Shown piece after piece: positions 51,254 to 59,117 of a stretch of 64,000 nt of DNA. Made by a program: the position numbers and the translations under genes. The stretch spans positions 1 to 64,000 of the forward strand of contig JACMLM010000056.1 in NCBI GenBank assembly GCA_014379595.1, read 5' to 3'. The notes under the pieces were generated by a model. It ran no database searches, was not told the DNA's origin, and worked only from the letters and a program-made list of their open reading frames with translations. Numbering within the stretch: position 1 is the stretch's first letter; each line of letters begins with the position of its first letter. This DNA comes from Anaerolineales bacterium (lineage in GTDB: Bacteria > Chloroflexota > Anaerolineae > Anaerolineales > Villigracilaceae).

Positions 51254-51478
51254 ATGTCTAGTGAACAATCCAATGATCCTCTGCATGGCATCACACTGGA
51301 AATGATCCTTAATCATCTGGTACAGCAATATGGCTTTGAAGAATTAGGGACGAGGATCGCGATCAAGTGTTTTACAGATAACCCAAGTATAAAATCCAGC
51401 TTGAAGTTTTTGAGAAGAACACCATGGGCGAGAAAAAAGGTTGAAGAGTTATATCTGACGTCTATAAAAAGGAAATAA
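51254..51478 (+). CDS. VF530-like DNA-binding protein (DUF2132)
   Basis: A 74-residue protein with the VF530 pattern: [29 protein letters not shown], then [31 protein letters not shown]. Members are small compact alpha-helical proteins described as DNA-binding, with unknown target. It follows the aldo/keto reductase by seven bases and is followed two bases later by an SdpI-like gene. The name rests on the characteristic R-x-T-P-W-A-R-x-K-V-E segment. Confidence 0.85.
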   Translation: MSSEQSNDPLHGITLEMILNHLVQQYGFEELGTRIAIKCFTDNPSIKSSLKFLRRTPWARKKVEELYLTSIKRK

Positions 51479-51480
51479 CA

Positions 51481-51813
51481 ATGCAGACCCTCTTATTCAT
51501 TTATATTGTCGGCGGGTTATTACTGGTGCTCATTGCTCTTCCATTAATCGCTGGCAAGATCAAGCCAAATCTGTATTACGGCTTTCGCGTGCCCACTACT
51601 TTGAAAAACCCAGAGATATGGTATGCCACCAACAAGCATTTCGCCGAACGTCTGCTCATCAGCGCAGTAATCGAAATAGCTGTTGCAATAGGATTATATT
51701 TTTGGCCGAATATAAGCGTGGATGTATACGCGCTGTCTATATTGGGAGTGTTCGTAATCACATCTGCGGTTGCATTTATTCAGAGTTGGAGATACATGAA
51801 AACCCTGAGCTAA
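51481..51813 (+). CDS. SdpI-family membrane protein
   Basis: A 110-residue protein with three membrane helices and the SdpI/YhfL-type motif YYGFRVPTTLKNPEIWYATNKHF. In Bacillus subtilis SdpI is the immunity and signalling protein for the SdpC killing factor, but most homologues of this short form have unknown roles. No SdpC-like gene is nearby. It ends the plus-strand run and is closed by a strong terminator. Confidence 0.82.
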   Translation: MQTLLFIYIVGGLLLVLIALPLIAGKIKPNLYYGFRVPTTLKNPEIWYATNKHFAERLLISAVIEIAVAIGLYFWPNISVDVYALSILGVFVITSAVAFIQSWRYMKTLS

Positions 51814-51850
51814 ATATAAACTCCCTGCTAGATTAGCAGGGAGTTTATAT
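51814..51850. terminator. Strong bidirectional terminator after the SdpI gene
   Basis: A 17-bp perfect stem, ATATAAACTCCCTGCTA (51814-51830) with TAGCAGGGAGTTTATAT (51834-51850), GAT loop, followed by TTTT. It also serves the convergent gene at 51873. Confidence 0.9.
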
Positions 51851-51872
51851 TTTAAAAAGTATGCTGTGTTGA

Positions 51873-52157
51873 TCACGCACTGGGTCTACGCATCAAGGCT
51901 ACAAGAGCAAGCAGGAAAGCCACACCAGCGATCATCAGTACACCAATAATCAGCACCGTATTCATTCCAACGCCACCAGTCACAGGGACCTGTTCCGGGG
52001 CAGCTGTTTCACCCGGCAAAACAACTGTCACTCCTACGACCGGCGTGGGATCATCTTGAAGATAAGGCGCAGCGTTCACAGCCGAAACAGATTGAAAAGC
52101 TACTAATACCATTGCAGCCAAAATCAGCATATATACGAAAATCGATCTTTTATTCAT
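51873..52157 (-). CDS. Small secreted protein with VPVTG-type C-terminal anchor
   Basis: A 94-residue protein from ATG 52157 (MNKRSIFVYMLILAAMVLVAF), with GGAGGT before it. A signal peptide is followed by a short acidic and Pro-rich middle (DDPTPVVGVTVVLPGETAAPEQ), then VPVTGGVG, a hydrophobic helix (TVLIIGVLMIAGVAFLLALVAL) and an MRRPSA basic tail. This is the layout of LPxTG-type sorting signals, with V for L at the first position. It may be a sortase substrate or a simple membrane-anchored surface peptide. No sortase gene lies in the window. Confidence 0.7.
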   Translation of the reverse strand: MNKRSIFVYMLILAAMVLVAFQSVSAVNAAPYLQDDPTPVVGVTVVLPGETAAPEQVPVTGGVGMNTVLIIGVLMIAGVAFLLALVALMRRPSA

Positions 52158-52211
52158 TAGTACCTCCAGACATTCCCATATATAAAGGGACGTCAATTCG
52201 TGGAATTTGTA

Positions 52212-52226
52212 TTACATTATGTGTAA
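52212..52226. promoter_or_regulatory. Dyad TTACATTATGTGTAA in a divergent intergenic region
   Basis: TTACA and TGTAA form a 5-nt-spaced dyad in the 156-bp gap between the divergent VPVTG protein and the 52314 gene. It is a possible operator. The gap also has AT-rich stretches, but no clear promoter was assigned. Confidence 0.3.
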
Positions 52227-52313
52227 CGATTATCTTTATAAAGTGTTATATCCAGCCAGATGTATAGGTTACGCATATAAAAGCATCAAGATCACCTTTG
52301 AGAGGAGAATGAT

Positions 52314-52694
52314 ATGCAAAACAAAGTAGTAGTTCCCGGTAAGGTCAAGAAAGAGAGCAACAAAAAATATAAGATCGAGAAAGATAAAAGCTCTGAATCA
52401 GATGTAACGGTTGAACTGACAGGCGATGGAGATTATCAGGTGGAAAAGTTAAGCGTGGACGGGCTCCCCACCAATATGATTGACGGCAACCCCATTCGCT
52501 GGTTCAACAATTTTGCCATCAAAAAGAATGGCCAATATATCAACGAAATATTTTTTGTGACGATTCCAGATCCGGGAAAATCACGCGTGGTAATCTTCGA
52601 TGGCAACGGGAATCCATACTATTACACCGGCGAAGTAATAAAAAACACCATCGAACTGACCGATGGCGATCCTGCGGGTGGCTTTTCCCCATAA
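52314..52694 (+). CDS. Hypothetical soluble protein
   Basis: An unrecognised protein of 126 residues with no signal peptide or membrane segment. It is predicted to be mostly beta (VTVELTGDGDYQVEKLSV, NGQYINEIFFVTIP, SRVVIFDGNGNPYYYTGEV) with a lysine-rich N-terminus. GAGAGGAG lies six bases before the ATG. It abuts the convergent cyclase gene: its TAA ends at 52694 and the cyclase TGA begins at 52695. No function can be given. Confidence 0.65.
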   Translation: MQNKVVVPGKVKKESNKKYKIEKDKSSESDVTVELTGDGDYQVEKLSVDGLPTNMIDGNPIRWFNNFAIKKNGQYINEIFFVTIPDPGKSRVVIFDGNGNPYYYTGEVIKNTIELTDGDPAGGFSP

Positions 52695-55600
52695 TCAGTT
52701 AAGTAAACCGTTTGTTTTTGCCACTTCCTGAATGGTGCGCCGCCACGGCACGTTTTCTATAAACATCAGGCGTGCATCTTCTGAACGTAACTTTAAGACC
52801 TGCGCATTCAACAGTTGAATTGCATTTTGCAAAACGACTGTAAGACGCGGGTCTTTTGTATTCTCTAAAAATCGAATCAATGACAAATAAATTCGAAGCG
52901 GCTCTTCAGCGCCTTCAAATGACTTGTCTTTATCCATATATTGAACGATATGTTGAGCCTCAAGCTTCGCAGGCTCAGAAACCGCATCATTTGTTTTCAG
53001 ATAAGCATTGAGCAATCCCGCACGGGCCTCGACAACCAGTATGGGAGTATTTATTTCTGATCTAATCTCGATACTCTTTAAAAATGCTTTTATCGCTTCA
53101 TCTGTTTCATTCTTTAGTAAGAAGGCATATCCCAAACAAAAATAAGCCCAACCATCTCCTGTCCGATCTCCAAGTTTTGTAGAAAGCTCAAGCGCCTTTT
53201 GCGCCCACTGATATGCGTCCTGCGCCAAACCCTGCCCGACTGCACTTGCGCTCAAGTTAAAGTATGCATACATCTCCAAAGATTGATTGCCAGCTTCACG
53301 CAAGAGGGTTAAAGCCTGTTCATGATAATGAATTGCTTTAGAGTAATCACCTAAAATTCCCGTCACCCAACCCAAATTCATTAGAACACCGCCCTTGTAT
53401 TTTATATTTCCAAGCTCATGAAAAACAGAGTACGCCTGGTCAAAATAGTCCCGCGCAGTAGAAAAATCTCCTTGAGATAAGCCCACCGTATTGGCGAGAT
53501 TGTTTAGTGCCATAGCTTCCAGGTATCTATCCTTCATCTCTCTTGCGATTACAAGTGCCTGTTCATGATGTGTCATCGCAACACTTGGGCTATCCCTTTC
53601 AAGAGAGATCAAACCCAATGTCGTTAAAGCACGCCCTTCTTCGCTACAAGTTTTGTTTTTTCGAGTGAACTCAAGTGCATCTCTCGCATATTGATAAGCT
53701 TCATCAACCTTTCCGACACGCAAAAATGCATTTGGCAAAACCATATAGGTTGCGAGAACAGTTTCTGCATCTCCCATTTCTTCAGCAAGACCTTTTGCCT
53801 GCAATGCATATGTAAGCACGCCTTGGAAATCTCCCAACCCTGAAAAATAATATGCGCGGCGCATATTGGCGCGTGCCAACAACCCGTCATCTGTGAGCAT
53901 CTTCGCCAACTCGTCAAGAACATCCAGATCCTTTAGCTGTTCGGTGGGATTGCTGATATTGTAATGACACTCCGCGCGCAAAAGCAACAGATCAAATTTT
54001 ATGCGCAAGTCGTCAGGTGACACAAAGGTTAATGCACGCGTGAAGTAATCAATAGCCTGAGTATTCTGATATACACTCAACGAAAGTTTCCCCGCCATGC
54101 TTAAGTAATGAAGTGCTTTATCTTTCAAGTCTGCTTTTTCAGCATGATATGCCAATTCAGGATAATGAGATTCAAGATCATTACCGTAAACTACTTCCAT
54201 TGCAGCAAGAGCAAAACCATGCAATTCCTTTAATCGCCCAGTCAATTGCATAAAGTAAGCTGCGTCACGCAGTAATGCATGCTTAAATATATATTCCATT
54301 TCTGTCAGGGGCATCCAGATATTTGCTTTTTCAGCTTGCTTCACATGCTGTAGAAATTCATCATCAGAGCTAAGCATTTCAGCAAGTACGCGCATTTCAA
54401 ATTCACGACCTAATACAGATGCAGTTTGTACAGTTTCATGCACACGCTGACCCAAACGGTCCAGGCGCGCTACGAGTACAGCACGCACATCTGTCGGCAT
54501 GGATGTCTGCGCCCGTTCATTCGCAAAATATTTTCCACTTGCATCCAAAGCCAATGCGCCATTCTCAAATAGATAACGCAGGATTTGTTCAGCAAAAAAC
54601 GGGTTGCCATCGGCACGATCATCCAGTAGTTTTGTTAATAAGCTTGAAATCGGCTTGCCTAGAATTTCTTGCGCAAGCTGGTTCATACTGGCCGTGGACA
54701 ACTTCCCAAGCCGTATGCCTGCCATTGAAACTTCATCCATTATCTTGACTGAATCGCCTTCGGGGCGCTGTGTGGCGATGATGGCAATCGGATATTGCTT
54801 ATCTGGCTCTGCAAGCAGAGTGCGCACAAAATAAGAAAGGAAAGCGCCCGTATCTTCGTCCAGCCAGTGCGTATCTTCCATGAAAAGGATCAACGGCTTT
54901 TGTAAACTCTCGGCGCGAAAGAGCACGCTCAAACCAGTCAACGTATTATCGTAACGACCCTTCGCATCTAAACTTTCGTACAATGAACCTGGCTGGCTGA
55001 TATTGACCAATGCCGCAAGCACCGAGCTGGTACGCATCAACTCGGCGGCAAGTTCAGCATCTGTTGTGGCAACTACTAATTCCTGTATGTTGCGCGAGAA
55101 TGCGATCAAATTAATTTCATCGGACTGGTCTTCCAACAATTGAAAGCGCTTCTTCAACCAATCTTTAAGTGGGTTAAATGACAAACGTAGGATCTGATCC
55201 ACCTGACAAACCACCCAACGCGTGGGTTGATCGTGAAAATAATCTGATAGCTGGAAGGTGTGTACGAGACGACTCTTGCCAATGCCTGCTTCACCTTTCA
55301 GCACCATCACGCCAGCGAATTGTCCCTGCTTTAACGGATCAATAAATGCGGCAAGTGACTCCATCTCACGCTTGCGCCCCACCAAATGACCCTGATAGAC
55401 AGTCTCCGCAACTTCCTTACGGCCTAATAAAGTAAAAGTTTTTTGTTTACGCTTGAAACCTTTGAATTGATATTCATCAAGAAATTTTAAGTTGAACTGT
55501 TTTTCAGCGCGTCGAGCTACTTCTTCATCCAGCCAAAACTCACTGGGGCCAGCATGTTCCATCAAACGCGCGGCGAGGTTCACACCCCAGCCGTACGCTG

Positions 55601-56639
55601 TGTAATCTTCGAGTTGACTCGCGCCAATAAAACCCGCATATGCCATACGATATGAAAGGCCCGCGCGTAAAGACAGGCGTGTACGTGCAGAAAGTTCAAG
55701 AATAAAATTCAAGGCACGCTCTACATCATTTTCATGTGCGGCAGGTGCACCCCAGATCATGAGCAAATTAAATCCTTTATCGCCCAGGTCTGGCCGTAAA
55801 AAATATCCACCATATTGTTCCTGCAATAAATATACAGTTTGCATGAATGGTGCAATCAAGGCTTCATCAGAAATGCCCGCAGGAATATCTATAAAAAGAT
55901 TTACTGCCTGACGAAACTCACCTGCCAGCGGCAGGCGGGCAACTGAATCAGGGAAGAAAATACCGACGAGGTCATCTGCAGGCATCGGCGGAGAAACAGG
56001 AAGCGGCTCTGGCAGTACATCCGCATCAACATTTTTAATTAGAAAACAATCGGCCACATTCGAAACATGCACTGTGTCTTTTAGGAGCGCATACAAATTT
56101 GCATCGGTAACAATATCACCAGGGCGGCAACATTCCTCGGCTGCAACAGCACCAGTGAGGCTGTCACCACGAAACCAATATGTGGCATGTGCGTCATCTA
56201 CAGATTTGAAAATTTGCCATCTCGTTTCGCCGAAGCCAATACCAACTTTGATATGAATGGGAAAGTTTCCATAAGCAGTAGATATCTGTGAATGAGATTT
56301 GACTTGCGACTGGATCGCCATTGCGGAGGCCAGACAGCGCTTCGCTATATCACCCTCAACCTGTTCACTAGGGAAAACAGCATTGAACGCATCCCCGGCA
56401 TAGCCAATGACAAACCCGCCTTGTGCATATACAGCATTGACCAATGGCTCGAAGACAACGCGCATCATTTCGGCTAAAACTTCGGCACCATGTGAGCCAT
56501 GCTGTGAAAGCGTATCGGTCATTGTGGAGAAGCCAGATAGATCTGCAAACATGGATGCACCCTGAAAGGAACCGCGCATTTCACCTGCACGATAACGATC
56601 ATAAATAAAATCAGGGACGAGTCGATGATATATCTGCAT
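52695..56639 (-). CDS. Soluble-adenylyl-cyclase-like protein: two class III cyclase domains, AAA-type ATPase, TPR repeats
   Basis: A 1314-residue protein. Order: a class III cyclase domain at about 25-150, with metal-binding Asp candidates D33 (FADLSGF) and D83 (GYAGDAF); a second, more diverged cyclase domain at about 230-420 (GDKGFNLLMIW; GFIGASQLEDYTAYGWGVNLAARL); a STAND/AAA-16 ATPase with Walker A GEAGIGKSR near 450 and Walker B LILFMEDTHW near 590; and about ten TPR repeats from about 850 to 1300 (LATYMVLPNAFLRVGK; ALNNLANTVGLSQGD). This order equals mammalian soluble adenylyl cyclase. The likely product is cAMP, or the domains may be signal-sensing only. No membrane segment is present. 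Confidence 0.9.
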   Translation of the reverse strand: MQIYHRLVPDFIYDRYRAGEMRGSFQGASMFADLSGFSTMTDTLSQHGSHGAEVLAEMMRVVFEPLVNAVYAQGGFVIGYAGDAFNAVFPSEQVEGDIAKRCLASAMAIQSQVKSHSQISTAYGNFPIHIKVGIGFGETRWQIFKSVDDAHATYWFRGDSLTGAVAAEECCRPGDIVTDANLYALLKDTVHVSNVADCFLIKNVDADVLPEPLPVSPPMPADDLVGIFFPDSVARLPLAGEFRQAVNLFIDIPAGISDEALIAPFMQTVYLLQEQYGGYFLRPDLGDKGFNLLMIWGAPAAHENDVERALNFILELSARTRLSLRAGLSYRMAYAGFIGASQLEDYTAYGWGVNLAARLMEHAGPSEFWLDEEVARRAEKQFNLKFLDEYQFKGFKRKQKTFTLLGRKEVAETVYQGHLVGRKREMESLAAFIDPLKQGQFAGVMVLKGEAGIGKSRLVHTFQLSDYFHDQPTRWVVCQVDQILRLSFNPLKDWLKKRFQLLEDQSDEINLIAFSRNIQELVVATTDAELAAELMRTSSVLAALVNISQPGSLYESLDAKGRYDNTLTGLSVLFRAESLQKPLILFMEDTHWLDEDTGAFLSYFVRTLLAEPDKQYPIAIIATQRPEGDSVKIMDEVSMAGIRLGKLSTASMNQLAQEILGKPISSLLTKLLDDRADGNPFFAEQILRYLFENGALALDASGKYFANERAQTSMPTDVRAVLVARLDRLGQRVHETVQTASVLGREFEMRVLAEMLSSDDEFLQHVKQAEKANIWMPLTEMEYIFKHALLRDAAYFMQLTGRLKELHGFALAAMEVVYGNDLESHYPELAYHAEKADLKDKALHYLSMAGKLSLSVYQNTQAIDYFTRALTFVSPDDLRIKFDLLLLRAECHYNISNPTEQLKDLDVLDELAKMLTDDGLLARANMRRAYYFSGLGDFQGVLTYALQAKGLAEEMGDAETVLATYMVLPNAFLRVGKVDEAYQYARDALEFTRKNKTCSEEGRALTTLGLISLERDSPSVAMTHHEQALVIAREMKDRYLEAMALNNLANTVGLSQGDFSTARDYFDQAYSVFHELGNIKYKGGVLMNLGWVTGILGDYSKAIHYHEQALTLLREAGNQSLEMYAYFNLSASAVGQGLAQDAYQWAQKALELSTKLGDRTGDGWAYFCLGYAFLLKNETDEAIKAFLKSIEIRSEINTPILVVEARAGLLNAYLKTNDAVSEPAKLEAQHIVQYMDKDKSFEGAEEPLRIYLSLIRFLENTKDPRLTVVLQNAIQLLNAQVLKLRSEDARLMFIENVPWRRTIQEVAKTNGLLN

Positions 56640-56710
56640 TTGTATTGGATTTTACCGCTTGTTGTGTTAATTAATAACTTTCTTAAGCACAAGCGAATAT
56701 AATCAGAGCC

Positions 56711-56815
56711 ATGCCGATATCATGTTTTGTATTCAGCAGTAAAACTGCTCGTTGCGCCGTCCTCGACGCGAGGTTCACACCAAACGCCGTCGAGGACGGC
56801 GGCTTGAGCCTTTAG
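56711..56815 (+). other. 34-codon ORF before the SpoU gene, probable duplicated gene start
   Basis: It begins ATGCCGATATCATGTTTTG, which is 21/26 identical to the true start of the SpoU gene at 56818 (ATGCCAATATCATCTTTTG). Both products begin MPIS-C/S-F. Between them lies a GC-rich 13-bp hairpin (56756-56800). The stop is two bases before the SpoU ATG. It may be a relic of the original start separated by an inserted hairpin, or a leader ORF. Confidence 0.45.
56756..56800. repeat. 13-bp inverted repeat GCCGTCCTCGACG...CGTCGAGGACGGC
   Basis: A perfect GC-rich 13-bp stem with a 19-nt loop (56756-56768 and 56788-56800) lies inside the short ORF just upstream of the SpoU gene. Its base composition differs sharply from the AT-rich flanks, consistent with an inserted palindromic element. 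Confidence 0.6.
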
Positions 56816-56817
56816 TT

Positions 56818-57498
56818 ATGCCAATATCATCTTTTGAGATCAGAGTTTGTTTAAGCTGTGGGTTGCGTTATCCGCTGGCCGAGGGACATTCTTTCGGTGT
56901 GCGCTGCCCGCAATGTTTGGGGGAAACAAAAGTTGTCTTGAAAAAGAAAATCAATGATAGTAAAGTTTTTGAAGAGATAGAGAAACCTGTCCTCCCAAAA
57001 AAACATCGGGACGATGTGAGCAAAGCCGAAGGGAAAAATAATAAAGTGAAAGCTGTGTTATTGGATAATATCCGCTCGGCGTGGAATGTTGGCTCGATCT
57101 TGCGCAGTGCGGATGGGTTTGGTTTTACACACGCCTATTTATGCGGTATTACACCAACGCCTGAAATAGAAGCAGTGCGCAAGACAGCTCTTGGCGCAGA
57201 TGACTATGTGACGTGGTCGCATCATAAAGATGCGGTCAAACTAATTAAGAGATTGAAGAAAGAGGGTTGGAAGATACTTGCGTTGGAAGAACATGAGAAT
57301 GCGGTTTCAATACAGGTTTTGAATTCGTCGAGCACAGGAAACAATATAGTGTTGATGCTAGGGAGTGAAGTGACAGGTGTTGACCCTGAACTACTTGACC
57401 TTGCAGACGAGATTTTCTACATTCCCATGCAAGGACAGAAACGTTCGTTCAATGTAGCTAATGCGTTTTCCATCGCGGCGTATGCATTGAGTAGTTAA
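56818..57498 (+). CDS. SpoU-family RNA methyltransferase with N-terminal zinc ribbon
   Basis: A 226-residue protein starting at ATG 56818 (MPISSFEIRVCLSCG). A short zinc ribbon (CLSCG...CPQC, about 11-35) is followed by a basic linker and a SpoU SPOUT domain: motif 1 NIRSAWNVGSILRSADGFG, motif 2 LMLGSEVTGVDPELL and motif 3 KRSFNVANAFSIAAYAL. It should methylate an RNA ribose using S-adenosylmethionine. The ORF-track start 22 codons earlier runs through the GC hairpin. A palindromic repeat follows directly after the stop. Confidence 0.88.
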   Translation: MPISSFEIRVCLSCGLRYPLAEGHSFGVRCPQCLGETKVVLKKKINDSKVFEEIEKPVLPKKHRDDVSKAEGKNNKVKAVLLDNIRSAWNVGSILRSADGFGFTHAYLCGITPTPEIEAVRKTALGADDYVTWSHHKDAVKLIKRLKKEGWKILALEEHENAVSIQVLNSSSTGNNIVLMLGSEVTGVDPELLDLADEIFYIPMQGQKRSFNVANAFSIAAYALSS

Positions 57499-57500
57499 TC

Positions 57501-57596
57501 TAATGTCGTTGCGAGGGCAGTTTTCGCGAAGCAATTCCCTGTTATGAGGAGATTGCTTCGTCGCAAAGTACAAGAGCGCTCCTCGCAACGACATTA
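57501..57596. repeat. Palindromic intergenic repeat TAATGTCGTTGCGAGG...
   Basis: TAATGTCGTTGCGAGG (57501-57516) and CCTCGCAACGACATTA (57581-57596) are a perfect 16-bp inverted repeat. Inside are GAAGCAATTCCCT and GAGATTGCTTCG. The ends and internal ATTGC resemble the element at 47882-48025, so they are two members of one family. It fills the convergent gap between the SpoU gene and the GDSL lipoprotein. Confidence 0.85.
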
Positions 57597-57598
57597 TT

Positions 57599-58492
57599 TT
57601 AATTAAGTAAGACCGCTAATGTATCAAACCATTTCTGGGCGATGATATCGTAGCCAGCGGCGTTGGGGTGATTGCCATCGTCATATAAAGTGGCGGGGTT
57701 GGTGAAGATATCTGTTGAATAAAAATCGACAGTCAAGGCGCCGTATTGCGCGGCTTTCTCTGAAATGATCTCGTTATAGCGTGTGACCTGCAAAGACATG
57801 CGGGCTAATTCGTCTGGTGTGATGGAGGTGAAGGCTTGCCCATTAATAGCAACTGGACGTTTGGTCTGATCGTCCAGTAAGGCAATGATCACCTCTGCCC
57901 CCGCAGCTCGCAGTTGGGTCAGAATCACATCCAGATTGGTTGAGAAATGTTCAGCATCCAGCGCATCGTTTTCATTTGTGCCTTCGCCATATTCATATAA
58001 ATACCACAGGTCATTGCTGCCGATCCAAACAAAAGCTACTGCGCCGCGTCCTTCTGCAGAGGCAATTTGCAGTTCGCCCAATGACCTTTCCAGCTGACCG
58101 GAAAATCCCTGATCGCCATTGATGAGCGCATCTGAGTTCCAGCCCGATTGACCAAAGTTGGTCATCGTGGAACCAGGTCGTATCGCATTGACCATATCTA
58201 GCAGGCGCACGGTATAACCGCGGCCCGTGTCGTCACCGTCACCTTGGGTTAAGCTATCGCCTAGCGCAACCATGGCCACAGGTCCAGCGGGAAGCGGAGC
58301 AGGAGCCACATAAGCAAAGGTTGAGGCCGGAACCGCTGTTGCTATCACAGCAGCAGTAGCCTCTTCAACTATCACTTCAGGAAGTAATGCGGCCTCTGTA
58401 GTTTCAGTCGGAACAAAAGGTTGGGAGGTTAAAGGGATTTCCTGCGAGCAGGCAGTGAGCAGAAAGGTAAAGGCAAGAATAATTCTTTTCAT
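57599..58492 (-). CDS. SGNH/GDSL hydrolase lipoprotein
   Basis: A 297-residue lipoprotein from ATG 58492 (MKRIILAFTFLLTACSQ, lipobox LTAC). An Ala/Thr/Pro-rich linker of about 60 residues follows, then an SGNH hydrolase: block I GDSLTQGDG with the nucleophile Ser, block II Gly in FGQSGWNS, block III Asn in IGSNDLWY, block V DDGNHPNAAG with Asp/His. Such enzymes hydrolyse esters, often acetyl groups on carbohydrate. It should be on the outer face of the membrane. It stands alone and is divergent from a small hypothetical gene. Confidence 0.88.
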   Translation of the reverse strand: MKRIILAFTFLLTACSQEIPLTSQPFVPTETTEAALLPEVIVEEATAAVIATAVPASTFAYVAPAPLPAGPVAMVALGDSLTQGDGDDTGRGYTVRLLDMVNAIRPGSTMTNFGQSGWNSDALINGDQGFSGQLERSLGELQIASAEGRGAVAFVWIGSNDLWYLYEYGEGTNENDALDAEHFSTNLDVILTQLRAAGAEVIIALLDDQTKRPVAINGQAFTSITPDELARMSLQVTRYNEIISEKAAQYGALTVDFYSTDIFTNPATLYDDGNHPNAAGYDIIAQKWFDTLAVLLN

Positions 58493-58681
58493 TTTGACTC
58501 CATTGATATGCATTGAATTATAAGCCTTTATCCTATATCACTTTATCAGATTATCCATAAAAGCAGGCCCGCTTTAGTTTGCATAACTGTAAATCACTTT
58601 AAATTCGATTGGTTGTAGAATAAGTAAGCTTCCCCTAAAAAAGAAAAAAGACCATAAACACCTTAAGTTAGGAGTTAAGTC

Positions 58682-58960
58682 ATGACAGTTCAATATCAGG
58701 TAAATGGCAACATTTTTTCGGAAATAACCGCTACTTGGCTTTGCGTTTATGTCAACGAATTCATGATAAAAGCACGTCAGCTTGATATCGATGAGGATGG
58801 TAACACCATCGAATATTTTCAATTAAATGACGGCCGAGTGTTTTCAAGGCTGGCTCCAAACCCACGGGCGGTGCATATTTCCAAAGTTTCCGAGCTCCGC
58901 CGGCGAAACACACAACCAGCAATAGCAATACGTGAGCATTCTGTAGCACATTCAGGATAA
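58682..58960 (+). CDS. Hypothetical small protein
   Basis: An unrecognised protein of 92 residues with no membrane segment. It begins MTVQYQVNGNIFSEITATW, has an acidic, mostly beta-looking middle (LDIDEDGNTIEYFQLNDGRVFSRL) and a basic C-terminus (SELRRRNTQPAIAIREH). AGGAG lies ten bases before the ATG, and a good terminator follows, so it is a single-gene transcription unit and probably real. No function can be given. Confidence 0.6.
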   Translation: MTVQYQVNGNIFSEITATWLCVYVNEFMIKARQLDIDEDGNTIEYFQLNDGRVFSRLAPNPRAVHISKVSELRRRNTQPAIAIREHSVAHSG

Positions 58961-58987
58961 TCCTGATTGCCAAACTAAGAATAATTT

Positions 58988-59015
58988 AAATACTCTCCGA
59001 TGGAGAGTATTTTTT
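58988..59015 (+). terminator. Intrinsic terminator after the 58682 gene
   Basis: AAATACTCTCC (58988-58998) pairs with GGAGAGTATTT (59002-59012), loop GAT, followed by TTT and further T-rich sequence. Confidence 0.85.
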
Positions 59016-59079
59016 ATTTTAACGCTACAAGAAAATATAGTGAGGCTGGATCATGCAATGTGCAAACCTTGTTCAAACA

Positions 59080-59112
59080 AACTGGCGCAGGTCAGGAGAT
59101 CTTGCGCCAGTT
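59080..59112 (-). terminator. Hairpin AACTGGCGCA/TGCGCCAGTT, downstream of the YgjV-GNAT gene
   Basis: A 10-bp perfect stem (59080-59089 with 59103-59112) with an imperfect inner GGTC/GATC. It is nearly identical to the hairpin at 59804-59836 on the other side of the gene. On the minus strand it is followed by TTG, a weak U-tract. Confidence 0.65.
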
Positions 59113-59117
59113 ATTGC

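Noticed and set aside
51481-51813. SdpI as immunity gene of a killing-factor system
   Set aside because: No SdpA/SdpB/SdpC-like genes lie nearby. The short SdpI form is widespread without them.
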